From assembly GCA_017410065.1 (NCBI GenBank), contig JAFQRL010000033.1, forward strand, positions 1 to 55,465: a stretch of DNA of 55,465 bases, in the 5' to 3' direction. Source of the DNA: Clostridia bacterium (lineage in GTDB: Bacteria > Bacillota > Clostridia > Oscillospirales > CAG-272). A program made the translations under genes and the position numbers. Within the stretch, counting starts at the first letter, position 1. Every line of letters begins with the position of its first letter. Positions 24,755 to 34,300 of the stretch are shown here, piece by piece. The notes beneath the pieces are model-generated. The model worked only from the letters and a program-made list of their open reading frames with translations, was not told where the DNA came from and ran no database searches.

Positions 24755-26593
24755 TTATTTTTTCGGATCAGAAGCTCCGAGAATAGCATCAAATCCCGTG
24801 TTAGTTAAAGCATAGCATTTATTGAAATCAGGGGTGCTTTGACCCAGGCAAAAATGCTTATCGTCATAGATGAACAAGATTCCGACGTCCGACTCTGCCG
24901 TATATATATAATCTTCCAAGTTGAATTGCCCATCATAGGCAATAATTTCGAATTCAATCTCTGATAGCAGATCAAGCTTACCTAGCTCTGCTCGTTCCCC
25001 ATTGATATGCGAATATACTGTCACGGTATCCGAATAGGTTACAAAGGAATAAGACGTATTAACGTCATCCTCGCTTTGCAGCTCCGGTATTTCACTCAAC
25101 TCAAAATAGCAAAGCACGGAAAGCTCCTCCTGCTCATATCCGTACCTGTATATACCACCGTGAAGCCTGATAGTTTTCTTTGAGCCATCCTTCAAAGTGA
25201 ATTCAACAGAGTACGCACCGCCGCCCTCGATCTCTGCTTCTTCTTCTGGAATATCCTTAATAGTAACGTTAGAAAAAGCTTTGAGGATAGCTTCTATTTC
25301 TTCAGGCGCTTGTGTGCTTTTGACTGTTTTAAGCGTGCCCGGAGGTGTGCCAAGATATTCGCTCACAGTCCTCACCTCGGCTATATCTGCCGCCGCAAGC
25401 TCCAATAGCCAGGGCTCGAACTCGTTAAGAAACGTCTCCCTTGGTTCGACAGGACCTCCGCCCGATATGATATGAGTGATATGCACGTTTTCCTCGGGCA
25501 TAACGAAAAGATATTCCCAATAATCCGACTCCGAATATACCTTTGGTATCATTTTACCGTTAACGTAAAGGAAGAGCTCGGCATCCAAAATAGGATTAGT
25601 TCTTATTCTTACCTTGACGCCCGGCATTGCGGCGGTTGGATTTGAGAGTAAATATAAGCTCGCGCTGTCATAAGTGATACTGTGCGGGAATAAGGAATAG
25701 CTCTCGCGCTCAGAGGAGGAGTATACCGACATTACGTGATCGTATTCATACTCCTCACCGCCGACCTCAAGCTTCGATCCTATAACCGTATCAAAGGCTA
25801 TTATGATTGCTTCTACCTCTCCCGAAACCGCAGTATCGCTGGTGGTAAAAACAAAATAGTAATCATCAACATCATACAACGAAAAATCGCCAAGCTCATA
25901 GGCGGGCTTCAGCTCGTACACCGTGCTGACTCCGTCCGAGATGATAACGTCGCCTCTGGTTCCGAGATAAGCAAAGCCCTTTTGCGAAAGATACTTATAA
26001 AGTGCTTCAAGATAATCGTTCCAATCTTCCGTTGCGTACGGAAGCCTAAAATTCAGCAGCACCTTCTCATCGCTATATCCGATGCAATCGGCCTTTTCGG
26101 GCATTGGCATATCCGTAAGTCCGTATTCCGAAAGCTTTTCAATCGGAAACCAAGGCTTCTCACCTTCTTGCACTGCATCCTCACCCTTGATCAGCAACCC
26201 AATAATAACGATCGATGCGACAAGACAAAGGGAAAGAGCTAATATAAAAAGCCTCTCGATTGTGATCTTGATGGGAAAGGAAAATCTTCCCTTCTTTTGT
26301 TTTAAGACACCCTTCGATGCGCCTGCCGCTTCTCCCTCGGCACCGTTTGCCACAGCTTGACCGCTATCGCTTTTTGCAGACTCACCGTCAGACTCTGTGC
26401 CGCAGGCAAGATATTCAACGCTAACGCCAAGAAGCGATGAAAGCTTGATAAGATTACCCGTGTCGGGCTCTGTGATATCATTTTCCCATTTGGAAACCGC
26501 TTGCCGCGAAACGTCAAGCATCTGCGCAAGATATTCCTGCGAGAAATTCTTTTCCCTTCTGCACCCGGCAATTCTTTCACCTATTGTGGTCAT
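24755..26593 (-). CDS. XRE-HTH transmembrane sensor-regulator
   Basis: The protein has 612 residues from MTTIGERIAG (ATG 26593, GGAGG eight bases upstream). Residues 1-65 are a complete Cro/C1 domain (SQEYLAQMLDVSRQAVSKWEND). A low-complexity linker leads to one membrane helix, LFILALSLCLVASIVIIGLL (about 118-137). The remaining 470 residues face the outside and hold several beta domains, with SERESYSLFPHS, PEENVHITHI and VEFTLKDGSKKTIRLHGG. The layout is of a one-component membrane-bound regulator that reads an extracellular or cell-wall signal. Likely targets are the neighbouring lipoproteins. Confidence 0.82.
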   Translation of the reverse strand: MTTIGERIAGCRREKNFSQEYLAQMLDVSRQAVSKWENDITEPDTGNLIKLSSLLGVSVEYLACGTESDGESAKSDSGQAVANGAEGEAAGASKGVLKQKKGRFSFPIKITIERLFILALSLCLVASIVIIGLLIKGEDAVQEGEKPWFPIEKLSEYGLTDMPMPEKADCIGYSDEKVLLNFRLPYATEDWNDYLEALYKYLSQKGFAYLGTRGDVIISDGVSTVYELKPAYELGDFSLYDVDDYYFVFTTSDTAVSGEVEAIIIAFDTVIGSKLEVGGEEYEYDHVMSVYSSSERESYSLFPHSITYDSASLYLLSNPTAAMPGVKVRIRTNPILDAELFLYVNGKMIPKVYSESDYWEYLFVMPEENVHITHIISGGGPVEPRETFLNEFEPWLLELAAADIAEVRTVSEYLGTPPGTLKTVKSTQAPEEIEAILKAFSNVTIKDIPEEEAEIEGGGAYSVEFTLKDGSKKTIRLHGGIYRYGYEQEELSVLCYFELSEIPELQSEDDVNTSYSFVTYSDTVTVYSHINGERAELGKLDLLSEIEFEIIAYDGQFNLEDYIYTAESDVGILFIYDDKHFCLGQSTPDFNKCYALTNTGFDAILGASDPKK

Positions 26594-26814
26594 TTTTAAA
26601 ACCTCCGTTTTTTCATACAAGGTACTCCTACCGAGCACCCTTATGTGGAAATTTTACCATTTTCAGATGCGGAAGTCCACCAACTATCTGTCAACTTTAG
26701 GTTGCCTTTACATATTATTTCTCGATAAATGTAAAAATTTCGTTTTATGACCGCAAAGCAGCAATAAAATCGGTTTGCTTGCAAAGAGAGATCGGGATAA
26801 CTTGGGTTTTACTT

Positions 26815-29298
26815 CTATCCTTTCTTTACGAGAGTGAACGTAGCCTCGAAGTCATATACAGTGGTATAGACCGTGCGCTCAAAAAGAATGTAATACCTAC
26901 CCGCTTCAAGCTCATAGCTTTTTGAATACTGCCCTGCCGAGCCAAGCCTTGTGCCGTCCTCCGAATATAAAGTATAAAAAGAGGAGCCTGCAAGCGAAGT
27001 CAGCACGGAGGTATCATCAACGGTGAAATACGTCCTTGATTTTGATAAGATAGTGGTCAGCGTGGAGCTCCTCACCAACGTTGGCTCGTCGGTTATAACC
27101 GCCTCTTTTACCTCGTCTACACCTTCGGTCACTGTGACAACAGAAACGTTTGCAACAAGATAAGCATTGGGATTCATAGAAATATCGATGACGTATTTCC
27201 CTGGAGTAAGCGTATAAATGGGTCTTCCGTCAACGTAGCGGATAAGATCGTAATCTATCTTATCCTTTGGATCATACGGTGTGACTGTAAAGGACGGATC
27301 GCTCCAGCCGCGTATATGATCTATATTCACGGTATATTCGCCGAGCGCATCGACTGTAAAATTGAGATATGCCGTATCGCTTCTCACAAATATTTCGGAC
27401 GGCTCCTTGCCCACAACGGCAATCTCGGTTGGTGGATCACCAATAAATTCAAGCTTGCCGCTATGGGTTACGGTGGGATCGTCTTCCTCACCGTAAACCT
27501 CGTAAACAAAAGCGAAAACGTATGCGATCCCCTCCTCAAGATAAACCGATGGGAAGGAATTCGGTATAAAAATGAAATAATGCTCTATGTCATCTGCGTA
27601 ATACGCATAAATATTAACATTACTCATCACGGGAAATTCATACATACCCGATTTGTCGGGCGTAAACGAGAAGACCACCCTATCCGCGTGCGCTTCAAGG
27701 CGAGCGACAAAAGAGCCGTCTGCGCCAAGCGGGGTGGGATCGGTAAGCTTTCCGTAGTCCTCGTATATATCGCAGGAAACCTCAAGCACTCTGTTTGTTA
27801 CACCGTAGACGACGTTTGAAAGCTCCAGAAAATATATTCCTGCCGTGAAGTAATCTTCATCGAAGGATCTGCCTGTGCTGTCGTATATATATGAATAATC
27901 GCCCTTAAATTTATACACGCCCCCCTCCTTAATGTGAATTGGAAGGAAGTTTTCCTGATCGGGCCTTGTATACCCGGGATAGCTTTTTCCGAGGGTGGAA
28001 AAATAGATCAGGTCGGTTGTTTCGTCGATTTCAACTAAGCCGCTCTTAAATCTCACGGCATCCTCCTTGTTATCCGAAAGGGCAGCTTTGTGTCCTGCTT
28101 CGGAATAGAGCTCTATGGTGCAAGAATTAAGCTCGGTTATGTTCTGGTAAAAGGTAACATCGATATCAACAAAGTGAACGTGATAATTATAGTCAAGGTG
28201 GTCTATTTTGGCATTGAAATAAAACGCACCCTCCTCGAAGCTGAAGCTATACTTAACGACAAACTCGTTATATTTTCCGGTAACGCCGTATTCATCCAAT
28301 AGCTTTATAAGCTGCTCCTTAACGAAGGAATTCTTCATTGCGGAAAGTGTCGTGTAGCCGAAATAGGACGAATCTGTATTTTTAACGTATATAGCCGAGC
28401 TGTCAAAGAGAGAAAATTCAGCCTCAGCCTGCTCCAAAACAAAATCAAGCGTATAGGGGGATGCGTCCGTCTCCACAAGATCAAAGCTGTTGAGATATTC
28501 CCTGACGTATTCATCACCCGTGCGATAGCAGATGTCCTCGTTATAGGTAAAGCGACCGTTTCCGATATCGATCCTATGGCTTGCAAGCGTGCTTGTTCTG
28601 TTCACGGAAAGCCCCGAGCCGTAAAGTGAGCCAAGCTTATATACAGTCGCAGATGAAATGCTATGGCTTTTTGACTGACGGTAAGCAGTCTCAAACGAAC
28701 TGACAAGCTCAGCAAGCTCGGAAAGCACCTCGTCGGATAATGCTTTTTCCTCGTCGGTTATCGATTCGTATTCATTCTGTTCTTTCTCGCCCGGAATAAT
28801 ATACCCGTAAACGGATTTGACCGTAATATTGTCTGTGCCCGACACGACCATAAAGGACGGATCGTTCAAGGTACCGCTACCGCCGTTTACCCCCAGAACA
28901 TGAGAGGTATTGTTGAGCGGAGCAAGAAGAAGGATCCGTTCTTCAAGCTGTGCGACCTTCGTTTCGAAATTGCCTGTAATGTTCTGCTTGATCCTGGTAT
29001 TAATATCAAAGCAGACCTCGCCCGATACCTCGCTGTATTCCCCCTTCGGCACGAATGAAACGTATGTCGTGGCGGTGGTTGAATAGGTATAGCCGTTGTA
29101 ATTAAGCTCGGTTCTGACCTTTATATCGAAATAGTCATCCAAATTATTTTCGGTCAGCGCAACGGCTCCGTCAGGATAATTCTTTGAAGGATCATCCTTC
29201 GAGGGCGAATTTTGTGTGCCATTATCGGAGCTGTCTCCACAGGAGGCAATGATAAGGCAAACGATGGTTATTATCACTGTTAATAATATTTTCTTCAT
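26815..29298 (-). CDS. large Cys-lipoprotein with PPC-like domains
   Basis: The protein has 827 residues. The start is taken at MKKILLTV (29298), since the upstream ATG contains the GAGG ribosome site itself. The signal ends in IASC (C20 lipidated), followed by a serine/aspartate linker. The C-terminal 350 residues contain at least three beta-sandwich units of the bacterial pre-peptidase (PPC) look: RVVFSFTPDKSGMYEFPV, YLNFTVDALGEYTVNI and ARYYILFERT-like endings. No enzyme motif is visible, so it is probably an adhesin or binding protein on the cell surface. Expression is likely phase-variable because ten C/G bases lie in its promoter. Confidence 0.82.
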   Translation of the reverse strand: MKKILLTVIITIVCLIIASCGDSSDNGTQNSPSKDDPSKNYPDGAVALTENNLDDYFDIKVRTELNYNGYTYSTTATTYVSFVPKGEYSEVSGEVCFDINTRIKQNITGNFETKVAQLEERILLLAPLNNTSHVLGVNGGSGTLNDPSFMVVSGTDNITVKSVYGYIIPGEKEQNEYESITDEEKALSDEVLSELAELVSSFETAYRQSKSHSISSATVYKLGSLYGSGLSVNRTSTLASHRIDIGNGRFTYNEDICYRTGDEYVREYLNSFDLVETDASPYTLDFVLEQAEAEFSLFDSSAIYVKNTDSSYFGYTTLSAMKNSFVKEQLIKLLDEYGVTGKYNEFVVKYSFSFEEGAFYFNAKIDHLDYNYHVHFVDIDVTFYQNITELNSCTIELYSEAGHKAALSDNKEDAVRFKSGLVEIDETTDLIYFSTLGKSYPGYTRPDQENFLPIHIKEGGVYKFKGDYSYIYDSTGRSFDEDYFTAGIYFLELSNVVYGVTNRVLEVSCDIYEDYGKLTDPTPLGADGSFVARLEAHADRVVFSFTPDKSGMYEFPVMSNVNIYAYYADDIEHYFIFIPNSFPSVYLEEGIAYVFAFVYEVYGEEDDPTVTHSGKLEFIGDPPTEIAVVGKEPSEIFVRSDTAYLNFTVDALGEYTVNIDHIRGWSDPSFTVTPYDPKDKIDYDLIRYVDGRPIYTLTPGKYVIDISMNPNAYLVANVSVVTVTEGVDEVKEAVITDEPTLVRSSTLTTILSKSRTYFTVDDTSVLTSLAGSSFYTLYSEDGTRLGSAGQYSKSYELEAGRYYILFERTVYTTVYDFEATFTLVKKG

Positions 29299-29333
29299 AT
29301 AAAACCTCATACGGAAAACTATACTTTTCCTAT

Positions 29334-29361
29334 ATTATACCCCCCCCCCGCGAAATGTCAA
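29334..29361 (-). promoter_or_regulatory. promoter with C10/G10 tract in the spacer
   Basis: On the minus strand TTGACA (29356-29361), a 16-base spacer and TATAAT (29334-29339) precede the large lipoprotein gene. Ten of the 16 spacer bases are one uninterrupted G run (C on the plus strand, 29340-29349). Slippage would change spacing between 15 and 18 bases and so promoter strength. Confidence 0.8.
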
Positions 29362-29406
29362 GTATTTTTAACAAACTTTAAGGAAAAGGATACTTCTTTT
29401 TCTGCC

Positions 29407-30543
29407 CTAGCCAAAATACCTCCTGATGCTTTCAAGGTCTGTGGCGAAGGAGCCCTGCGCGGCATTTGGCTTGCCGCCGCCTCTGCCCGAAAGGGCTTGA
29501 TTTATCTGCTTTATTTCCTTGGTGAGATCCACGGAATTTGAAGCAATGATGTATTTATAGTCGCCGTCTGTGCCCGTAAGTGCAACAAGGATACCTCCGA
29601 CAGCGGGGAGCGCGGCGTTCACAAAGTGACGGAGCTCCTCCATACCGAGTCCTTCGGTGAGGCAAACGGCGTTCCCATCCGTGCTTCTAACCGACTTTGC
29701 CTTTTCTTCCGCAAGTGCTCGGCGAGCCGCCTTCAATTCAAGGCGAAGCTTGTCGGTTTCCTGCATATATCTTGCGTGTGCCTCCGCCGCCTCGGATTTC
29801 GGAACGGATAGCGCGGCTGATATCTCGCCAAGGTTTTCCTTGTTCATTCGGTAGTCCCGAAGGGCTCTTGCACCTGCGGCTATCCATATTCTCATACCGC
29901 CTCTGTGCCGCATTACCTCAAGAATTTTTATCGAGCCCACCTCGCCCGTGCTTTTAACGTGAGGTGCGCAACAGGCGCAAAGGTCGACTTCTCCTATCCT
30001 CACAAGTCGAACGTTTCCTTTGAGCTCAAGCTTTGATCTGTAATCCAGCGATGCGAGCTCTGCTTCATCGGGAAAATAGCACTCAACTGCAATATTATCA
30101 AATACAGCCCTGTTCGCCAGCTCCTCAGCCTCTCTAAGCTCCTCCTTTGTGAGGGGCTCGGAAATATCGAAGGTCACCTCGTCCGCACCGAGATGGAAGC
30201 CCACGTTATCAAGCCCGTGAAGCTTATGGATAACTCCGCAGAGGATGTGCTCGGCGGTGTGGTTTTGCATTTTATCAAATCTTGCGGCAAAATCTATTTT
30301 ACCGAGAACCTCACCCGATAATGGAATTGATGCAAGATGATGTATTATTCCGTCCTTTTCAAATACGTGAGTGACTGTTGCCTCGCCGAGGGTTCCCGTG
30401 TCTGCGCCTTGGCCTCCCTCCTCGGGGAAGAATGCCGTTTTATCAAGGACTATATCAAAGCCTGCGTCCGCCTCTGTGCATTCAAGCACCTGTGCTGTAA
30501 ACTCTTTTAAATATGCGCTTTTGTAGTATAGCTTTTCAGTCAT
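29407..30543 (-). CDS. AlaX-type alanyl-tRNA editing protein with DHHA1 domain
   Basis: This free-standing relative of the alanyl-tRNA synthetase editing domain clears Ser or Gly from mischarged tRNA-Ala. The 378 residues comprise a beta-barrel start (AFFPEEGGQGADTG, 37-50) and the zinc site, with H95 and H99 in NHTAEH and the cysteine/histidine of CCAPH (191-195). A coiled segment (about 245-290) and a DHHA1 end with GGGKPNAAQGS complete the chain. That makes it the long (AlaX-L) form. The ribosome site is weak. It follows rluA-like by 17 bases on the same strand and is probably cotranscribed with it. Confidence 0.9.
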   Translation of the reverse strand: MTEKLYYKSAYLKEFTAQVLECTEADAGFDIVLDKTAFFPEEGGQGADTGTLGEATVTHVFEKDGIIHHLASIPLSGEVLGKIDFAARFDKMQNHTAEHILCGVIHKLHGLDNVGFHLGADEVTFDISEPLTKEELREAEELANRAVFDNIAVECYFPDEAELASLDYRSKLELKGNVRLVRIGEVDLCACCAPHVKSTGEVGSIKILEVMRHRGGMRIWIAAGARALRDYRMNKENLGEISAALSVPKSEAAEAHARYMQETDKLRLELKAARRALAEEKAKSVRSTDGNAVCLTEGLGMEELRHFVNAALPAVGGILVALTGTDGDYKYIIASNSVDLTKEIKQINQALSGRGGGKPNAAQGSFATDLESIRRYFG

Positions 30544-30560
30544 TTTTTCTGCCTTTTCAA

Positions 30561-31247
30561 TTAATTGTGAATTTTAGGATATAGCTCCTCGCCGAATAGA
30601 TTCCAAGGATATCCCGAAAGCTCGGGGAGCCTTTCTGCCAAGATATGCTCGCCTGATATGCTTATATCAAGCTTATATGAGAACAAGGCGGGCATTCGGC
30701 AAAGCCGATCAAGGCTGCCGTATTTTTTGTCTCCGACAATGGGCATTCCTCTTGATGAGAGCTGGGCACGTATCTGATGAAATCTGCCCGTGTGGAGCTT
30801 TATCAAAAGAAGGCTTCGCGTGCCGAGCTCTGTGGTGCTTACGGACAAGGTTTTATATTCTAGCCTTGCAAGCTTCGCTCTTTTATCCGACGAGCTTCCT
30901 ATCTCCGCCTTACCGATAGCGGAATTTTTAATAAGATGATCCTCAAGTATACCCGAGCCGCCCTCGCCCTCGATCACGGCAAGATATTCTTTACCCATTC
31001 CCTCTCCCGAGGCAAGATCCGAAAGCTCTGCGGCGGCGGATCTTGTGCGGCCTATCACCAAAAGCCCCGCGACGTTTCTATCGAGGCGGTGGATCGGAAA
31101 TAACGTATCGCGCTCTCCAAGCCTGCAAAGCTTTTCTGCCGCGAGCGAAAGCGCATCGGGGTCCCCGCTTGGGTCGGGCTGTGACGGCACGCCTTGGGGC
31201 TTATATATTACTATCGCATTTCTGCTTTTATAGAGTATCTCTGCCAA
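30561..31247 (-). CDS. RluA-family pseudouridine synthase
   Basis: The protein is about 228 residues. The best start is TTG at 31247, seven bases after GAGGAG; an in-frame GTG at 31262 overlaps that site. PIHRLDRNVAGLLV holds the catalytic Asp of the R-L-D motif. YLAVIEG, LIKLHTGRFHQIRAQLS and GDKKYG are the other family signatures. There is no S4 domain, so it belongs to the compact RluC/RluD-like group. It converts uridine to pseudouridine in rRNA or tRNA; the site cannot be told from sequence. Confidence 0.88.
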   Translation of the reverse strand: MAEILYKSRNAIVIYKPQGVPSQPDPSGDPDALSLAAEKLCRLGERDTLFPIHRLDRNVAGLLVIGRTRSAAAELSDLASGEGMGKEYLAVIEGEGGSGILEDHLIKNSAIGKAEIGSSSDKRAKLARLEYKTLSVSTTELGTRSLLLIKLHTGRFHQIRAQLSSRGMPIVGDKKYGSLDRLCRMPALFSYKLDISISGEHILAERLPELSGYPWNLFGEELYPKIHN

Positions 31248-31275
31248 AATTCGACTCCTCACACGTTGTTTAAGC

Positions 31276-31297
31276 CGCAGGACGATTCCTGCGGCTC
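31276..31297 (-). promoter_or_regulatory. hairpin in the rluA-like leader
   Basis: GCCGCAGGA and TCCTGCGGC pair perfectly (9 bp) between the promoter and the start codon of the pseudouridine synthase gene. On the plus strand it is followed by CTTTTATTTT, so it could equally be a terminator for transcripts entering from the left. Confidence 0.5.
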
Positions 31298-31301
31298 TTT
31301 T

Positions 31302-31330
31302 ATTTTATCATAAAATAAAGTTTTTTGCAA
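31302..31330 (-). promoter_or_regulatory. promoter of the rluA-like and alaX genes
   Basis: Minus strand TTGCAA (31325-31330), 17 bases, TAAAAT (31302-31307). Confidence 0.55.
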
Positions 31331-31367
31331 TAGCGAAGGCAAAGTTTTAATCGCGCAAAGGCACCTT

Positions 31368-34300
31368 TTATTTTTGCGATCTATCCTTCTCCGACCTTTC
31401 CCTCAAGGTCACGACTCTGATCGCCTCACCTCCTGTGAGTGCTATCATTTTGACCGCAGAAAGGCTGAATTCGTTTGCGTAGACCTTAAGAGGCTTATCT
31501 ATAATACCTCTTGCGAGCACCTTAAGGTAAGCGGTGTCGTACGGAACGAGACCTCGCGACTTTAAAATATTAACGTCAACTCTCTCGCCCGAGGTAAATC
31601 CCTCCGAGAGTGTGTCAACGTTGATTATAGAGTGTGCCTTGCCCTCTGTGCGAACGGTCTCTCTGCCGCGCTTTATCAGATCCTTTGCAAGAGAATCTGT
31701 TATAAGGCTATCCGCCTTTTCCATATCAACGCCCTCCGCCTCGGAGACTGTCAGCTCGTGATAGCTTTCGCTTATGTCATCATTGCGCGAATCGTTGGAT
31801 TTTATCTCCTTCTCGTCTCTTTTCTCTTTTTCATCCTCCGCTTCATCATCCGCATAGGATCCTTCCTCAATTTCGGTATCTTCTCCTTCAAGGTTTTGGC
31901 TTTGATATTTATTTTCCTCACAGCGTTGGTCTGCGTTCGGCTCGCGGTGCTCGTTTGACACATCCTTATCGTCTGCATCGCTCGGTGCGGCTTCACAAGG
32001 CTCCGTCCGTTTATCTCGACGAGCCACACTTTCCCTTATGCGGTGCTTCAGGACCAGCGCAAGCTCGAAAAGTCTGTGCCTTCCAAAATACAAAAGCAGA
32101 AGAATTATGATAAGAAGCAGAACGATCAGAACAATAAGCACAAGCCTTGCCAATGCCTCGGGAGATAACGTTGAATATCGAGTTATATTGCCGCCAACGA
32201 CCCTTACGGAATAGTTTGGATTACTTGACGATAGAATAATTTTATTTCCGCTTATCCTTTGGGTTATTGTGAGCTCGTCTCCCTCAATGACCTCGCCGCC
32301 GATATGCTCCCGATCCACCTTGCCGAGCTCCTCAAAAAGGTATAGCTCAGCATTTGAAACGCGGTAAACGAGCTCTATCGGCAAGACGGTCAGCGGCAAT
32401 TCAATACTACTCTCGCCGCCTGCAAATTCATAATTATCGGGGTCACACAGCTCCGCTTTCACAAGGTATTTGCCTGCACCGATTATCGGCTCAGCCCATA
32501 AGGTGAAAAGCTCGGAGGTGATTGGTATTTCTTGCTCCGCGCCGTTATAGGTCAGGATTTGGAGGATGGGCGGAGTGACCGTTTGCCGCTTGATCGTAAA
32601 CACACAAGGCGGAAGGCTCGGCGGCTCGTAGTTTTCTTCATCGTAGGATATTAGCGGCCGGACCTCATATTGCCCCGCGTTGATGAACTGTGCGTCTCCA
32701 AGGCTTATAAGCTCAACTCCCTCGGGCAGACCGAGAAGCTCGGGGCTTTGGGGCTTTCCGCTATACACCGCGAGAGTGTTGGTCCAGGCAACGCGGGAGG
32801 TGTCGAGGGTCGCCCTTTTGACCTCTATGCCGATAACCGACGAAAAGCCGCAGGCGGTTATGAAAAGCTCGGTGTCGCGTGCCCTGAGAGACTCCGCGTG
32901 CTGATAGTTTATCTCTCTTTCGCCGCTCCATATTTCTTCTTTTCCGTTATTGAATATAAGCGTTATTAGGATATCCTCGTCCGAGAGTGTCTCCATTGCG
33001 TAAAGCTCACCGCGGACAAGCTCGGCTCTGATGGCAACCGCCACCACCTTGATTATTTCAAAGCGGATAGGCTCGGTGCGTAGGGAAAGATGGTTTTCGC
33101 TCTCCTCCGCATACGCCACCATATAATATACGCCCGCCTCGCGAGGCTCCTCGCAAGGTGCATCAAAAGCTTCCGAACTGTAATAAATAAATTTCAGCTC
33201 GCCTGCAAAAGGCTCGCCCCGGGGAGAAAGCTCACCGCCCTCGTAAATATTGCTGATCGCGGGGTGTGTCACCCACTTGTTTTCGGCTTTTCTTATTATA
33301 AATTCTATCTCGGGGGAGATGACATCGTAATCGGTGTTCTCCGAGATGGCTTTCGCGGTGTGCCGCCCTGCCGCAGTTGCACCGCCGTCCACCCTGATGC
33401 TTGTGTATGGCGAATGAGCGGTTGGAGCAAGAAGCTCTCCGTTATAAACGAGCTCGGTGCCTTGCCACTCAACGGTTATTCCGAGAGGCTCTATCTGAAC
33501 AGTGGCGGTGATGGGCTCGGGCGGATAGTAGTTTTTACTGCTCGTGAAGAACTCAACCAAAACGGAGACCTCTCCCTCCGCCACGTGAGTTGCTCCGCCC
33601 GAAAAGCTATAAGTTGGGCTTGAGCCGTCCTTGCCCACAGGCAGCTCCCCGATAATTTGGGGAAAATGCTCTGCGCCGTCAAAGGTGATCTTAACGGATC
33701 CGACCGAAAATGATGAGGTATCGTAGTGCGCCTTGGTTATCTCCCACGCAAGGCTCGGGAGAGTCGGGGGTAGATAATTTCTTTCATCGTATGCGATGAT
33801 CGCTCGTGCGGTATATTTTCCCGCTTCGGTTGCCTTATTATCGGTGTAGCCGAGCAATGTGAGCTCACGGGGTAAGCCGAGAAGCTCAACGCGCCTCTCC
33901 TCGCCGTTGTAGATAAAGGTCTCCGTGCTCCAGCGCACGGTGCTTACGTCGATCTCGGCTTTTGAAATGGAGAAGCCGATGCTCGGATTTTCAAAGATAT
34001 AGTTTTTTTCCGCCTGAGCCACCGCTTCATAAGGACCGCCCGCCGATGCCGCGCCTCCAAAAACGGTTGGATATCTCCTCACGCCGAAAACGTCGGTATA
34101 GTATGCGCTCGGAGAGAGGGTCTCACCCGAATATACGAACTCCTCGTCACTCCAAACCAGCATCACCTTGCGAGGCAATATCTTTAAGGTAGCTCTTATA
34201 GGCTCGGGAACCGCATAATTCAAGCTGTCCGTCGAAAAGCTCAGGGTAAGCTCATATTCTCCCACGTCTCTGCCGCCGCCCGAAACAGTAATGTTTAAAT

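Noticed and set aside
31276..31297. Terminator of the giant surface-protein gene
   Set aside because: On the gene's own strand the hairpin is followed by AAACAACG, not T, and it lies after the promoter of the next gene; the T run is on the opposite strand.
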